Shown here piece by piece: positions 1 through 9,729 of a stretch of DNA of 31,628 nucleotides (its first letter is position 1; each line of letters starts with the position of its first letter). The position numbers and the translations under genes are program-made. The notes under the pieces were generated by a model that saw nothing but the letters and a program-made list of their open reading frames with translations, did not search any database and had not been told where the DNA came from. The stretch is from Rhizophagus sp. LPA8_4_AMF (Eukaryota > Glomeromycota > Glomeromycetes > Glomerales > Glomeraceae): assembly GCA_021464525.1 (NCBI GenBank), contig JADRCO010000528.1, positions 1 to 31,628 on the forward strand, written 5' to 3'.

Positions 1-2599
1 GCAAAATTCCACCAATTATAAAAATGATTACTATCTATATTACAAAATAGAATAGATTTTGGTTTATATAAAAATTCATTCCAAACACTATTACTTTTTG
101 GTACCATCATGATTATTTTTAATCCTATAATCATTATTTTTAATCCTTTAATCATTATTTTTAGTATTGTGATTATTTTTGATTTGATAACATGATTATT
201 TTCAGTCTCACAGTTTTCATGGTCATTATTTTTAGAGTCATGGTTCTTATGATCTTTATTTTTGTTCTCATGATTCTCATCAGTCTCATGGTTTTCATGA
301 TCATCTTGGTATACACAAATTTGAGGAAAAGGAACAATGAATCTGACTACTTGAATTTCTTCTTTCATCCTTAAATTCCTTAAATGTCGAGTTAACCATT
401 TATATATAGACTTAAAAACGTTATTATCAATATGTGATTCTTTAATGTGAATATTTGTGTATGAATGAATCCAAGTATTTTCTGAATCTTCAATTCCATC
501 ACAATAAGGAGATAATATAATAGAAGTGTGTGAGATATATTTGATTATGTAATCAGGACAATCATCACACAATTTTGCTAAGTTTAAACTAATAAAAGTC
601 ATGCTATGCACGGAATAATCTTCAATTGATTCAATAGTATTATTAATAAATGGTCGAACAACATCATCACAATTTTCTTTAATTGCTTCTTTTAACATTT
701 CAATTATTTCAACTCTAAATTTTGATGATGCTAAATCATCATTTATAATATCTTCAGCTATATCCTTTCTACGATCCATACTTTGTTCCATAATGTTTGG
801 AAATGGTATTAAGTGTTTTGAATTATCAAATTCATTTTTTAAAATTTTATCAAAAAGTTCCTTGTAGTGTTTATTAGTAAATTCTTTATCGTAAATTTCG
901 TTACCCTCTTCGAATGATTTAAGAATATTATCCCATTCATTATTATTCCAAAAGTATCGATTTGTAAAATTTTCATTTAATGAACAAATCTCGATAGCTT
1001 CCATAGTAATTAATATTACCAAATCCTGTTTATTTAATAATTTATATGAGAGTATATGAGGAAAATTCACAGAATTTTCACAGATATCATTTCGTTCAAG
1101 AGAAATCTCATCATGAGTATCATTAGGACGAAGAACAAATTCATGAAGATCAGAATTTTCAACTTTGATCTTATCTTTTATAATTTTTTTTTCATTAGGT
1201 AATGCAGCCTTTTTAATGTCCTCTTGTTCAATGATTTCTTTAAACATACTTTGTATAATTTTAAAAGTAGAAGTATAAATACTATTTTCATCTGTGATCT
1301 TTTTTGATAATTCATACAATTTATTTTCATCTAATCCATTTGTGACACAAACATTACCATTATAAATGAAAATTTTTTTGTTTAATTTAGTTATCACATT
1401 CGTATCATTAAAATCACTGGAAATATCAACTACATTATAAGTTTGATAAGGATCTACAAGTTTAATCCCACTCGGCCTACAATCAATGATTAATCTTTCA
1501 GAATTATTTTTTAAAGTTATGAATTTGATTGGACGATTATCACAACCATCTACGATATAAACTATAATTAGAACATATGAAAATTCTACCATATCAAAGA
1601 TATATCGTATTAAATATTGTAAAAGTAATACTCACAATTTTCGTTTAAAACCAACGTTCCATCTTCCATTGAAAATATGCAAGAATAATATGCTAATAAC
1701 GTTTGATTTTTATTCATTATTGGCTTCATTACTGGTACATCCTTATAAGATTGAGAATATACACATGTAATGTATTGTCTTTCCAAATTCATTTCCAATA
1801 AATCAAATTGAAGTATTAATGTTTTACAACCATAAAAAATTATAAATAACTTTGTTTTATATATATAACTCTCAAAATCAAATTCATCTTGATCAAAACT
1901 ATCGGGAATTTCTATATTATTTATTTGAGAACATTCCCAAGGACCTTTATTTTTTGGTTTATCTGTGAAACAGTACTTGTAAATTTTGCGACCGTCTGTT
2001 GATACATTAATTAAATCACCATTAGGAAGGAATCCAATAGCATCACATTTACAAGAAATGCGATGCTCTAGTTCAATAAATCGGTCATTACTATCAGTAC
2101 GATCATTATTTAAATCAATCAAGCCTATAATTACAATATAAACTATTAATTAAAACATAAAGTTGAATTACTATTGTTCGAGTCAAAATAGATACTTACA
2201 ATAATCATGATATTTACGTAATATCAAGATTTTTTTACTTAGTACATGTGTTTTATAGTCGATAATTTGATCAAAATTAACATAAACATCGTGTTGTTGT
2301 AGTCCATTCTCTTTAATTGACCATCCAAGTAATGATTTATCTTTACGACTATAAGTAACGACATAATTATCTTCTGAACCATGTCCTTCATCATCCATGT
2401 ATTCAGAAACAAGAATTTGACAAATTGATTTCTTATGTTGTTCATACTTCGTTTTTGATAGTGTTTTTTCAATTTCTTCCCCATGTTCATATTTATCATC
2501 CTTCGTTTCTGATGGACCATGTTCTTTTATTTTATCAAAAATATCAATTTTCGTTTCTGATGCGGATGTATTATTTTGAGTTTCAATTATTTTATCCAT
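1..2599 (-). CDS. Propeller plus ion-transport-like membrane protein, 5' part
   Basis: Three-exon model on the minus strand: 2599-2200, 2124-1636, then 1561 through the window edge, giving 816 codons with all junctions in frame. Donors are GTAAGT and GTGAGT; both acceptors follow ATTATAG. The start is the ATG at 2599. After an acidic, Lys-rich N-terminus (about 1-50) the chain reads HKKSICQILVSEYM and VVTYSRKDKSLLGWSIKENG, a degenerate WD40-like propeller style. A long alpha-helical middle follows, then a His/Asn/Glu/Lys-rich stretch near residues 715-750, and finally SVWNEFLYKPKSI and NHFYNWWNF at the edge. From memory of the Glomeromycotina family, that last motif directly precedes a TRP-like six-span ion-transport domain, which would lie outside the window. 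The propeller and membrane roles are inferred from family style. No breaks were seen in the part present. No partner gene is visible. Confidence 0.75.
108..306 (-). repeat. In-frame low-complexity repeats in the channel-like gene
   Basis: Two adjoining repeats lie inside exon 3 of the gene above. At about 197-306 the minus strand encodes near-tandem His-Glu-Asn, His-Lys-Asn and Asp-Glu-Asn units (for example ENHETDENHENK). At about 108-190 an 18-20 base AT-rich unit recurs and encodes LKIMIKGLKIMIIGLKIIM. Both keep the frame open. The first makes a His-rich, flexible linker; the second makes a short hydrophobic/basic segment just before the conserved NEFLYKP motif. Confidence 0.7.
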
Positions 2600-3098
2600 A
2601 TTACGTGTATGAAATTTTATTTATAAAAATTTAATTTTTCTTTGCTCCTTTTATAAAAAACTGACGAATTCATAAAATTTATTTATTTCATTAAAATTTA
2701 CCATTTATATTAAGCATAATAAATATGTTTATTTCATTAAGATTTACTATTTATATTAAGCATCATAAACATGCATGGACAAAAAAAAGTAAAAATTAAT
2801 ATTTCATCATGCGTAACGTTTGGTACAAAATATTACATCAGAGAGAAAGATAAAAAATAAATTTTTATTGTAACTTATTGTTGCAGGATAAAAAGGTTAA
2901 AATCAAACAATTTAACAACAATGAATAATGGTGCGGGTATTAAATTTAGTAACCATTTACAGCAATCCATTTATTTTGCCTAATCAACTATATCAATCTG
3001 TCTATCAATTTTAACCGAAAGCTATAAAAGGTTAACAATGTCAATCATCCTCACGTCAATCAGCATGACTATCATTTATTCTTAAGCGCCAACCCTAG
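2600..3098. other. Intergenic stretch with a TATA-like box
   Basis: AT-rich spacer upstream of the minus-strand channel-like gene. A near-duplicate of about 50 bases (TTTATTTCATTAAAATTTAC and TTTATTTCATTAAGATTTAC, about 2680 and 2729) is present. Competing short frames near 2921-3010 look coding-like but are too short to call. A good TATA box lies at 3023-3030. Confidence 0.4.
3023..3030 (+). promoter_or_regulatory. TATA box candidate
   Basis: GCTATAAAAGG matches the canonical TATA consensus, in a spacer otherwise lacking one, 244 bases before the first ATG of the open frame that ends at 3494. A short ATG frame (MTIIYS) lies between them and would act as an upstream ORF if transcribed. Confidence 0.4.
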
Positions 3099-3494
3099 GG
3101 CATTTTAGGTGACGACTTTCTTCTTTGTACGACTGATTACCTGTGCCACATCCCACGTCGACTGTACAAGCAGCCACGGCTACAATACAACAATTTTGAT
3201 TCTCCTATTAAAATACTCGGACATCGTATTAAATCATCAACCTTTTCGTTACCAATAGGTGACATAATGCAAAGAAATTATCCTTTACTTCACCCGTCTG
3301 AATCATTACCATGCCCTCAGTATCGACAAGCTAGCGATAGTAATTTTCACTTTGGTCTTTGTACAATTTATTACACTGAATTACAGCTGTTTTCAAATGG
3401 CAATATAATTTTATTTAAAATAGTGACTATTTTACTAAATACAAGAATAAATGCTACTGTGAAACTAACAATAAAATTTATTATAGTATTGTAA
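3099..3494 (+). CDS. Unrecognised 132-codon open frame, possibly an exon
   Basis: The frame is open from just after a TAG at 3096 to the TAA at 3492-3494. The first ATG is at 3267 (75 codons from there). The upstream part still reads like protein (TDYLCHIPRRLYKQP, SPIKILGHRIKSSTFSLPIG), and the ATG part begins MQRNYPLLHPSESLPCPQYR. The segment at 3099-3360 is richer in GC than its surroundings, and 131 sense codons without a stop is unlikely by chance at this base composition. CCCTAG at 3093-3098 could serve as a splice acceptor, making this an internal or last exon. The final 40 residues are hydrophobic and may be intronic or 3' sequence read through. I do not recognise a family. Confidence 0.4.
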   Translation, partial: GILGDDFLLCTTDYLCHIPRRLYKQPRLQYNNFDSPIKILGHRIKSSTFSLPIGDIMQRNYPLLHPSESLPCPQYRQASDSNFHFGLCTIYYTELQLFSNGNIILFKIVTILLNTRINATVKLTIKFIIVL

Positions 3495-3980
3495 GAATTC
3501 GTTCAACAAATTGTGAAATGGGAAATCTGATGGTTACCAGACATCCCCTCTCACAATTTGATAAACGAAATTTAACAGACATCCTTGATCTTCATAAAAT
3601 CATAAAACGAATACTTTTTGTTAAAATTAATTAACCGAATAAAAATTGCAAATATTGGGATGAGAGTCATATCTTTCGTTGGTGAAATCACTGATCAATA
3701 AATAGATTAAACAGATTTCACAACAAACCCGGTCTGTTCAAACGCGATTCTGATGATTCATTAGTTACCGTAATCGTGTAAAAAATTAACTTTAATTGTA
3801 CCAAAAAATTTTGCTGATTATGATACCGACTATGACCTATTAAAAAAACGATACATATATATTAGTTTCAGTTATTAAATACAACTCAGATATAATTATA
3901 TACAAAATCGGGTTTAATGTGTTACATAACACGTGATATACATACTATATACCGACAATTTTAAGAAAAAGTAGGATCTT
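3495..3980. other. Intergenic, nothing recognised
   Basis: AT-rich sequence with scattered stops in all frames I read. It contains an inverted pair of short motifs around CACAATTTG at about 3507-3560 but no gene, RNA or clear element end. Confidence 0.4.
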
Positions 3981-4560
3981 GAATGTGAAAACGCGCGCAA
4001 ATGCTCATGACAGAATATGATTGGTAATAAAACTGTTTCCAAGTACTCATCTATCAGAAAAACAAATAAAAAAACCAAATTATTATGAGCAATGTAAAGA
4101 AATAAACTTTAATTGATTAATATTATATTGATGCATAATACCTGATCATGAATGTGAAAACGCGCGCAAATGTTCATGTCAGAATACGATTGGTATTAAA
4201 ACTATTTTCAAGTACTCTTCTATCAGAAACTCAAATAAAAAACCAAGTTATTATGAGTTATGTAAAGAAATAAACAATAATTGATTAATATTAAATATGA
4301 ATATAACCTGATCATGAATGTGGAAACGCACGCAAATGTTCATAACAAAATAAGATTGGTAATATAACTGTTTTCAAGTACTCATCTATCAGAAAATCAA
4401 ATAAAAAAACCAAGTTATTATGAGCAATGTAAAGAAATAAACAATAATTGATTAATATTATATGATGCATATTACCTGATCATAAATGTGAAAACGCGCG
4501 CAAATGTTTATGACAGAATATGATTACAGTTTCCAAGTACTCCTCTAAAAATCAAAAAAA
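3981..4560 (+). repeat. Tandem array, ~168-bp unit, about 3.5 copies
   Basis: The motif GAATGTGAAAACGCGCGCAA recurs with small changes at 3981, 4150, 4316 and 4484, giving spacings of 169, 166 and 168 bases. Each unit also carries CAAGTACTC near a TCTATCAGAAA block and a GTAAAGAAATAAAC block. The fourth copy diverges after about 4560. An inverted version lies at 6796-7115, so the two arrays may be the ends of one mobile element. Confidence 0.85.
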
Positions 4561-4726
4561 GAAACCACGTTATTATGAATATTTGTGTCGTGATCTCGAT
4601 CCTGTCATCACTGTGATCTTAACGTTTATTTCGATTTTCTACGTAGATTTCAAAACTACTTCCCGTTATTCTCTACCCGATCCACATAAAAAATATCAAC
4701 AAATTTGTATTGAAAATTCCCGTTAG
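4520..4726 (+). CDS. Small open frame at the edge of the repeat array
   Basis: An ATG-started frame of 68 codons begins inside the last copy of the ~168-bp repeat (MITVSKYSSKNQKKKPRYYE) and continues into unique, more GC-rich sequence (DLDPVITVILTFISIFYVDF, then TTSRYSLPDPHKKYQQ). One hydrophobic segment sits at about residues 29-43. A second coding-like stretch, ISIISETQPSFGNKNS, follows at about 4744-4830, but the gap is too short for a normal intron. It could be a gene carried by the repeat-bounded element, a fragment, or chance. No family is recognised. Confidence 0.3.
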   Translation: MITVSKYSSKNQKKKPRYYEYLCRDLDPVITVILTFISIFYVDFKTTSRYSLPDPHKKYQQICIENSR

Positions 4727-4839
4727 GCTTTTTATTTTTAGTAATAAGCATCATTTCTGAAACCCAACCTTCATTTGGTAATAAAAATTCTACAGCGGTC
4801 ATGGCTTTATATACAGTAACCAAATTTTTCTAACAGAAA

Positions 4840-5227
4840 AAGTAAAAGGATAAAAAATAAAATGTGAGAATACAAATAAATAATACAACAAAAGATTTCA
4901 CATAATTCTTATAAAATATTATATAGTATTATTACTATTATATTATAATCAAGAGCATAGCCAGTGGTTTAAGCGAAAATTTCCGCATATTAAAAAATAT
5001 AATTTTATATAACTAACTAGGTAGATTACTTATTACTCAATAAAAAGAATATATAACGAAGAACCATCCTCGCCTCTCTGGGAGTAATATACTTCACAAA
5101 AAAGGGTAACATACAAGTTAGTTCGTCATAAATATGCAACAGCTCTTGATGTGAAAAATGTGAAAAAAAAAATTCAAAGGAATATCATATTCATAATCAT
5201 GTGACACACATGTTTAACCAATAAAAT
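4840..5227. other. Intergenic, nothing recognised
   Basis: AT-rich spacer within the repeat-bounded block, between the small plus-strand frame and the 3' end of the decayed minus-strand gene. No conserved coding stretch or element end was seen. Confidence 0.35.
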
Positions 5228-6392
5228 TTAATCTCGTAAGATAAATTCATGTTTTATTTTTTTGAACTCTATTTTTCTTGTTAAAATACGTTGTGAACCT
5301 ATTAAAACAACAAGCCAACCTCCTTTAATACCAAGACCCGGCGATATTAACTCTACATTACAATCATCTACGGAGGCTTTATCAGCTATTTAATAGACTA
5401 ATATATCTTGAACTTGATCTATACCTGAATTTACTATTTTTTCGAATCTTAGTAACTTTTTACGATTTGTTTCTTTGCACCAATAATAGTAATTTCTTTC
5501 TAACAAATCAAATTCGGATTCCTCTTTTAAAGAGTTATCTAAATTAAGCATTGTTTTATAATCAATATCTCCCTTCCACTTGCCTTCTTCACCACTATAT
5601 AAACCTAATAGCGATATATGTTTCAACTCTAGCACAACATTAAATATTCCTCCTCACACATTTTTCGCCTTTTACCATTGATAAAAAGATCAACAAATGC
5701 ATATTTACCGTTGGTACCGTTGGTGTTCACTAAACGCATTTTGGAACCCAATTTTAAGAAGGAAATAATTTTGCCACTGCCACTTGGAATGCAACTTCAT
5801 TATAATTCCTGAACTGTTTTATTACTATGTCTTTATGATGAAATTCTAGTAATTGTTCCACGATCAGTGAAATATTTCCTTTTAACATGTCCTTCACTGG
5901 AGAGCACTGATCATTGTTAAAAAAAAAATAACAGTTAAGACGAAACAATAGTGTAAAAATTTTATCACATAAAAATGAAATAATGACAGCAACGAAGATC
6001 ACATTACCTGAATCGTAATGATTCTTTGTCCTTAACAAGTGATGTAAACTGTTTCACTTCTGAATCATTGGGTTAGTTTTCGATTTTTCAATTACTAAAA
6101 AAATATTAATTTAAATACTGAATGTTATTATTACAAAATAAAACACCGAATCTTATTTACTTGATTTAATTTTTTTTCTTAATATGTTTAGCTCAACTGA
6201 TATAAACACCGATAAACCGGTTTCTTTGAAATCCTCTTTATCAGAATGCAGAAAACTAACTCCAGACAATTTATTTTGACGTAAAGTTGAATAATCGTCA
6301 TCATCGAGATGTAATATTTGAAAATGTTGTCGTTTAAAAAAATTAAGCAACTCAGTTGTATTCAAAAGTTCAAAAAACTTCATTAGATCCAT
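5228..6392 (-). pseudogene. Decayed SAM-domain / nuclease-like gene
   Basis: Read on the minus strand from the ATG at 6392. The first 79 residues resemble a SAM-type helical domain in a form common in Rhizophagus (LRQNKLSGVSFLHSDKEDFK). Downstream pieces read CSPVKDMLKGNISLIVEQLL, then KQFRNYNEVAFQVAVAKLFP, then a FVDLFI segment, LELKHISLLGLYSGEEGKW, SGIDQVQDILVY, and a C-terminal strand region (ELISPGLGIKGGWLVVLIG). The order Asp (in VDLF) then Glu-x-Lys (in ELKH) followed by beta strands is what a PD-(D/E)XK nuclease-like fold would give; that is inference. The pieces lie in more than one frame and the gene looks broken in several places, so it is probably not functional as annotated. It sits between the inverted repeat arrays and may have been carried with them. 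Confidence 0.6.
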
Positions 6393-6621
6393 TATAGAAA
6401 TTTAAGAAAAGTTCAAAGAACTTCATGTCAATTTAAATGAAAAATCTCTACCTTGGATGTTCTAAAATAGGTAATCAAACATGTTATTAGGGGGCCGGTC
6501 CGCAAAAGCGATTTAACACTGCATAAAACATCACGCCCTGTATAAAATAAATATTTTACAGCACGTCTGAAATGTGTGCCATTTTAAGTGGTCAAGTTGA
6601 CATCCGGTGACAAATAGTTAA

Positions 6622-6667
6622 GTGACAAATAGGGATCAGACCGCTTAAAAAAAACTAAGTCGCTGAT
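6622..6667 (+). repeat. Dispersed element end, copy 1
   Basis: GTGACAAATAGGGATCAGAC at 6622-6641 is identical over 20 bases to 22289-22308. Both are followed by an A-tract and GTCGCTGA. A partial tandem of GTGACAAATAG precedes it at 6608. This looks like the terminus of a DNA-transposon or MITE family. Confidence 0.6.
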
Positions 6668-6795
6668 GCTTATCTCTCACGCCTTCCTAATATGGCAAAG
6701 ATCGACCTAACTTGTCACACATTTCAGACGAGCTATTTTACAAGCCTGTGACGTTCATCAGATGAAGGATTGACAATATAAGGGTAACACTTTGA

Positions 6796-7115
6796 ATCAA
6801 GATGCATCGTATAAGAAGATCAAAAATTGGTTATTTCAGAGGATTGCACATAATTACATCGTTTTCTTCTGATAGAGGAGTACTTGGAAACCGGTATATT
6901 ACCAGTTATAATCTGTCATGAGCATTTGCTCGCTTTTTCACATTAAATCAAGTATGATTCATCATATAAGAAGAATCAAAAATCAGTTATTTCTTAACAT
7001 TCATATAATAACTAAGTTTTTTTTGATATTCTGATAGAGGAATACGATGAATTCATTTTATTTGCAGTCATATTCTGGCATGGACATTTGCGCACGCGCT
7101 CATAGTATTGGTTAG
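6796..7115 (-). repeat. Inverted copy of the ~168-bp array
   Basis: The reverse complement of the 3981-4560 unit occurs about twice. TCTGATAGAGGA recurs at 6868 and 7030, a spacing of 162, followed by the complement of the CAAGTACTC block and of the CGCGCAAATG block (GAGCATTTGCTCGC near 6920, GGACATTTGCGCACGCGC near 7082). The copies are more diverged from one another than those of the left array. Confidence 0.75.
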
Positions 7116-7854
7116 TATCTAAATGCAGAATCAGTAGCATTGATAAAATTGGTCATATTTTTATAACTTTTTTTTAAATAGTATTTTTGAAACATTTATA
7201 AATAATCTTGTTTATTACTTTCTTTTCTTCATTTTCCTATAATTTAATAAGTGATTGCATCATATTAACGTCATTTCTTTGTTATTAAAAATGAACTTTT
7301 TACATTCTAATTAAGTAGACTTGCTTAGATTTCAACTAGCTTGTTAAACTTTTCATCTGAAATTTTTATTTTTCTCGTAAAAGGCTTTTTCCCAATTAAT
7401 AGAATAAATAAACGACACCAAGTACAAATCACAAAAGACAATTAAAAAGATAAAAATTTAAAATAATAATAACAATTTCTGTTAGGAGTATTGGCTTTTC
7501 TGTCATTTTAGCAAAGGTTACTTTTATTTAACTTTAACAGAAAATAAGTAATATTGTATTCAACTAAAATAGCATCACTATTCACTAACGCTAATAATAT
7601 CATTGTGAATTGCTCACAAATCGGAGGATTATATAGAAAAAATGGTATGTATAGACACCTATGTATGTAGTGTATAGTGATATGCACTATACGTTGATTT
7701 TGTGATTGTACAACATGACAAACATATTTTTGTATGTACCATATGTATAAGTGTATAATGATATAACACGGCCATGATTCATCAAAAATGTTACGAAATG
7801 GCCGGCATTACAGATTTTGCTGGCATTAAGTGGCGCACATGTGACATATGATAT

Positions 7855-7890
7855 GTGACAAATAGATTTTTCACTACTAAAAAAATTTTG
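7855..7890 (+). repeat. Dispersed element end, degenerate copy
   Basis: GTGACAAATAG, then an unrelated octamer, then ACTACTAAAAAAA. This matches the 22289 copy (GTGACAAATAG, octamer, CTACTAAAAAAAA) in both the head and the A-tract part. It is likely a decayed member of the same family. Confidence 0.35.
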
Positions 7891-8118
7891 TTCCCAGAAT
7901 ATTTAGTAAAAAACGAAAAATGAAGGGCGTGATTCCGGTGATAATAAATATCACGTGATTTTTTAGAGCATTTTTTGATGGATACGCAGTGGAAATCATG
8001 GTTACGAAGTGTAGCATAGTTGCTGTGGCTGCACCTTATCATTTGTGTTTAGTCTCTTATTGCTTTCATACACACGTACGTTTTGATTTGATATATATTA
8101 TTTATTTGCATTGCCATG

Positions 8119-8158
8119 TATGTACGTACAGTACACTCAGTGCAACTGTACGTACATA
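8119..8158. repeat. Perfect 14-bp stem hairpin
   Basis: TATGTACGTACAGT at 8119-8132 is the exact reverse complement of ACTGTACGTACATA at 8145-8158, with a 12-base loop. GTACGTAC-type motifs recur around it (about 8075 and 8195). It could be a palindromic MITE centre, a protein-binding dyad or a cruciform site. Confidence 0.7.
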
Positions 8159-8610
8159 GCAAAAGATCACCATACACTACACACAAGGGTCAGCGTACGT
8201 GACATATTTTCTAATTGCCAAAATCGGAGGTGCTGTATTGTATTGTAGCATGAAACATAAAAATTTCTCTAATGAACGTTTATTAATTGTCAATACTTAG
8301 ATGTCTGATACGTAATTGTATTATTAATTATAATAATAGATATCGTTATTGCAAGTATGATAATATACATCCTAATGTGAAATCAAGCCAATCAATAGTA
8401 TTTAACGAAGAATTCAAATTAATACATCTCCAGTAATTATCACTGATTTATTGATTTATTTAAGTAATTATTTACTTTATAAATTTCTTATTTAACACGA
8501 TAAATTATATTTTAGTATAAATGGGAATATTCTTTATAAACATAAATTATTTTGCAACAAAAATTTACTGAATAGAAAAAAAATGAAGTCTTCATACACT
8601 AATTATTACT

Positions 8611-8737
8611 CAGATTTAGTTTTTAAAATGTATTTTACTGTATCATGTATTTATTAATAAATAAATTATAGATTCCACTTCCCAGATTTAGTTTTAAAAT
8701 GTATTTTACTTTATCCTGTATTTTTATTAATTATAAT
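8611..8737 (+). repeat. Direct duplication, 72-bp period
   Basis: CAGATTTAGTTTTTAAAATG at 8611 and CAGATTTAGTTTTAAAATG at 8683 each begin a block of about 50 bases that continues TATTTTACT..TATC.TGTATTT. The two copies lie in the spacer about 115 bases upstream of the small secreted-protein gene. Confidence 0.7.
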
Positions 8738-8852
8738 TGTAATATTTTATTGATATTAACATTTGTATTATAATTATAATTCACTAATACTATATGTACA
8801 ATTCATTATTTAAATATTAGACGAATTAAAATTTATCAATTTAATTGTGAAA

Positions 8853-9041
8853 ATGAAAACTATCATTAAATTATTATTAGTACATTTATTACTTTTTTCA
8901 GTAATCGCCCTAGTCAAGGGAGGAAGTCATGGAGGAATTCATGGAGGGAGTCATGGAAGTGGTAGTCACGGTAGTGGAAGTCACAGATTCAGAATTCGCG
9001 GAATTCATAGTCATAAAACGCACCGGAGGATGTGCAACTAG
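8853..9041 (+). CDS. Small secreted Gly/Ser/His-rich protein
   Basis: 62 residues from the ATG at 8853; a second in-frame start is not available nearer. Residues 1-24 (MKTIIKLLLVHLLLFSVIAL) form a clear signal peptide. They are followed by Gly-Ser-His repeats (GGSHGGIHGGSHGSGSHG) and a basic tail with RFRIRGIHSH. The repeats reflect tandem GGAAGTCATGG-type units in the DNA. His-rich repeats suggest metal binding or a cell-wall association, which is inference. The frame ends at TGCAACTAG, but the next frame over, from about 9020 to 9129, reads GCATSGCDKKS, then NQLVLVLVFEIITALFF, a Cys pair plus hydrophobic tail that looks like the original C-terminus. The gene may therefore have lost its anchor through a frame change. 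Confidence 0.5.
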   Translation: MKTIIKLLLVHLLLFSVIALVKGGSHGGIHGGSHGSGSHGSGSHRFRIRGIHSHKTHRRMCN

Positions 9042-9534
9042 TGGATGCGATAAAAAATCAATTTTATTTACAATAAATCAATTAGTACTAGTACTTGTTT
9101 TTGAAATTATAACCGCACTTTTTTTTTAACACGAGAATAACGTCATCTTTTGCAAACAAATTTCGATGAAACAAATAAGGTTCTTTGTATTTTGACCTTT
9201 ACAAATTCATTGTTGTAAAGGTCCATAAGTGAATTGATTATCGTTATGTATTTATTTATTATTCATACTGATTTTGTCCAAAGGCCACAATATTACTAGT
9301 ATCTAATAATTATTTTCATACCTAAACTTTGATATTTACGTTTTATGTTCACCTCAAAATAAGATCTAATAATATCGATATGTACTGTATACAAATCATA
9401 TCTAGACTAGTGGTTAAATGAAAATTGTGTATTTATCTTTTTAAATAATGCAAATAAATAATACGTAGTATGTATTATTGATTAATTATATATATACTTT
9501 CTACAATTTGTAAAGAAAATCTGAAAAATCAACT
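9042..9534. other. Intergenic, with out-of-frame tail of the previous gene
   Basis: 9042-9129 holds the hydrophobic C-terminal tail in another frame, described with the previous gene. The rest is AT-rich spacer with no supported feature. Confidence 0.4.
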
Positions 9535-9729
9535 ATGTCATATAACTTTAAATGCGAAAGTTGTGGTAAAAAAACTGATTATACATTATTAGTTCATGAA
9601 CGATGCATTTTTGTATTAAATCGGGCATGCACTCACATCACATTTGCAAATTTTGCAATGCATCAGCTAAAAACAAAAATAATCCAAAAAAAAGATAAAA
9701 ATATCACAAAAGTTAGGAGTAAGCTTTAG
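9535..9729 (+). pseudogene. Small zinc-finger-like gene, frame changed
   Basis: The ATG frame gives 64 residues beginning MSYNFKCESCGKKTDYTLLV, with a CxxC pair at residues 7-10 and two further Cys. In the same DNA, a different frame at about 9640-9700 reads HHICKFCNASAKNKNNPKK, with a second CxxC pair. Two CxxC pairs spaced about 35 residues apart are what a small zinc-binding domain needs, so a single-base change near 9625-9640 probably separated them. As it stands the encoded protein would carry only half of the site. Function is unknown. Confidence 0.4.

Larger units (their letters stand above)
7116..8852. other. Long intergenic region with palindromes
   Basis: No gene is supported. It holds a perfect GTATAGTG/CACTATAC pair near 7670-7692, a degenerate copy of the GTGACAAATAG element end, a CACGTG at about 7953, a strong hairpin at 8119-8158 and a direct duplication at 8611-8737. 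The segment 7791-8042 is open on the minus strand but reads as repeat-derived. Confidence 0.5.

Noticed and set aside
192-374. Open frame on the plus strand, hydrophobic Met/Ile/Phe-rich
   Set aside because: It is the complement of the His/Asn repeat in the minus-strand gene, whose frame is much longer and spliced in phase.
7791-8042. 83-codon minus-strand frame
   Set aside because: It spans a decayed GTGACAAATAG element end and a CACGTG, reads like repeat DNA, and has no family resemblance.
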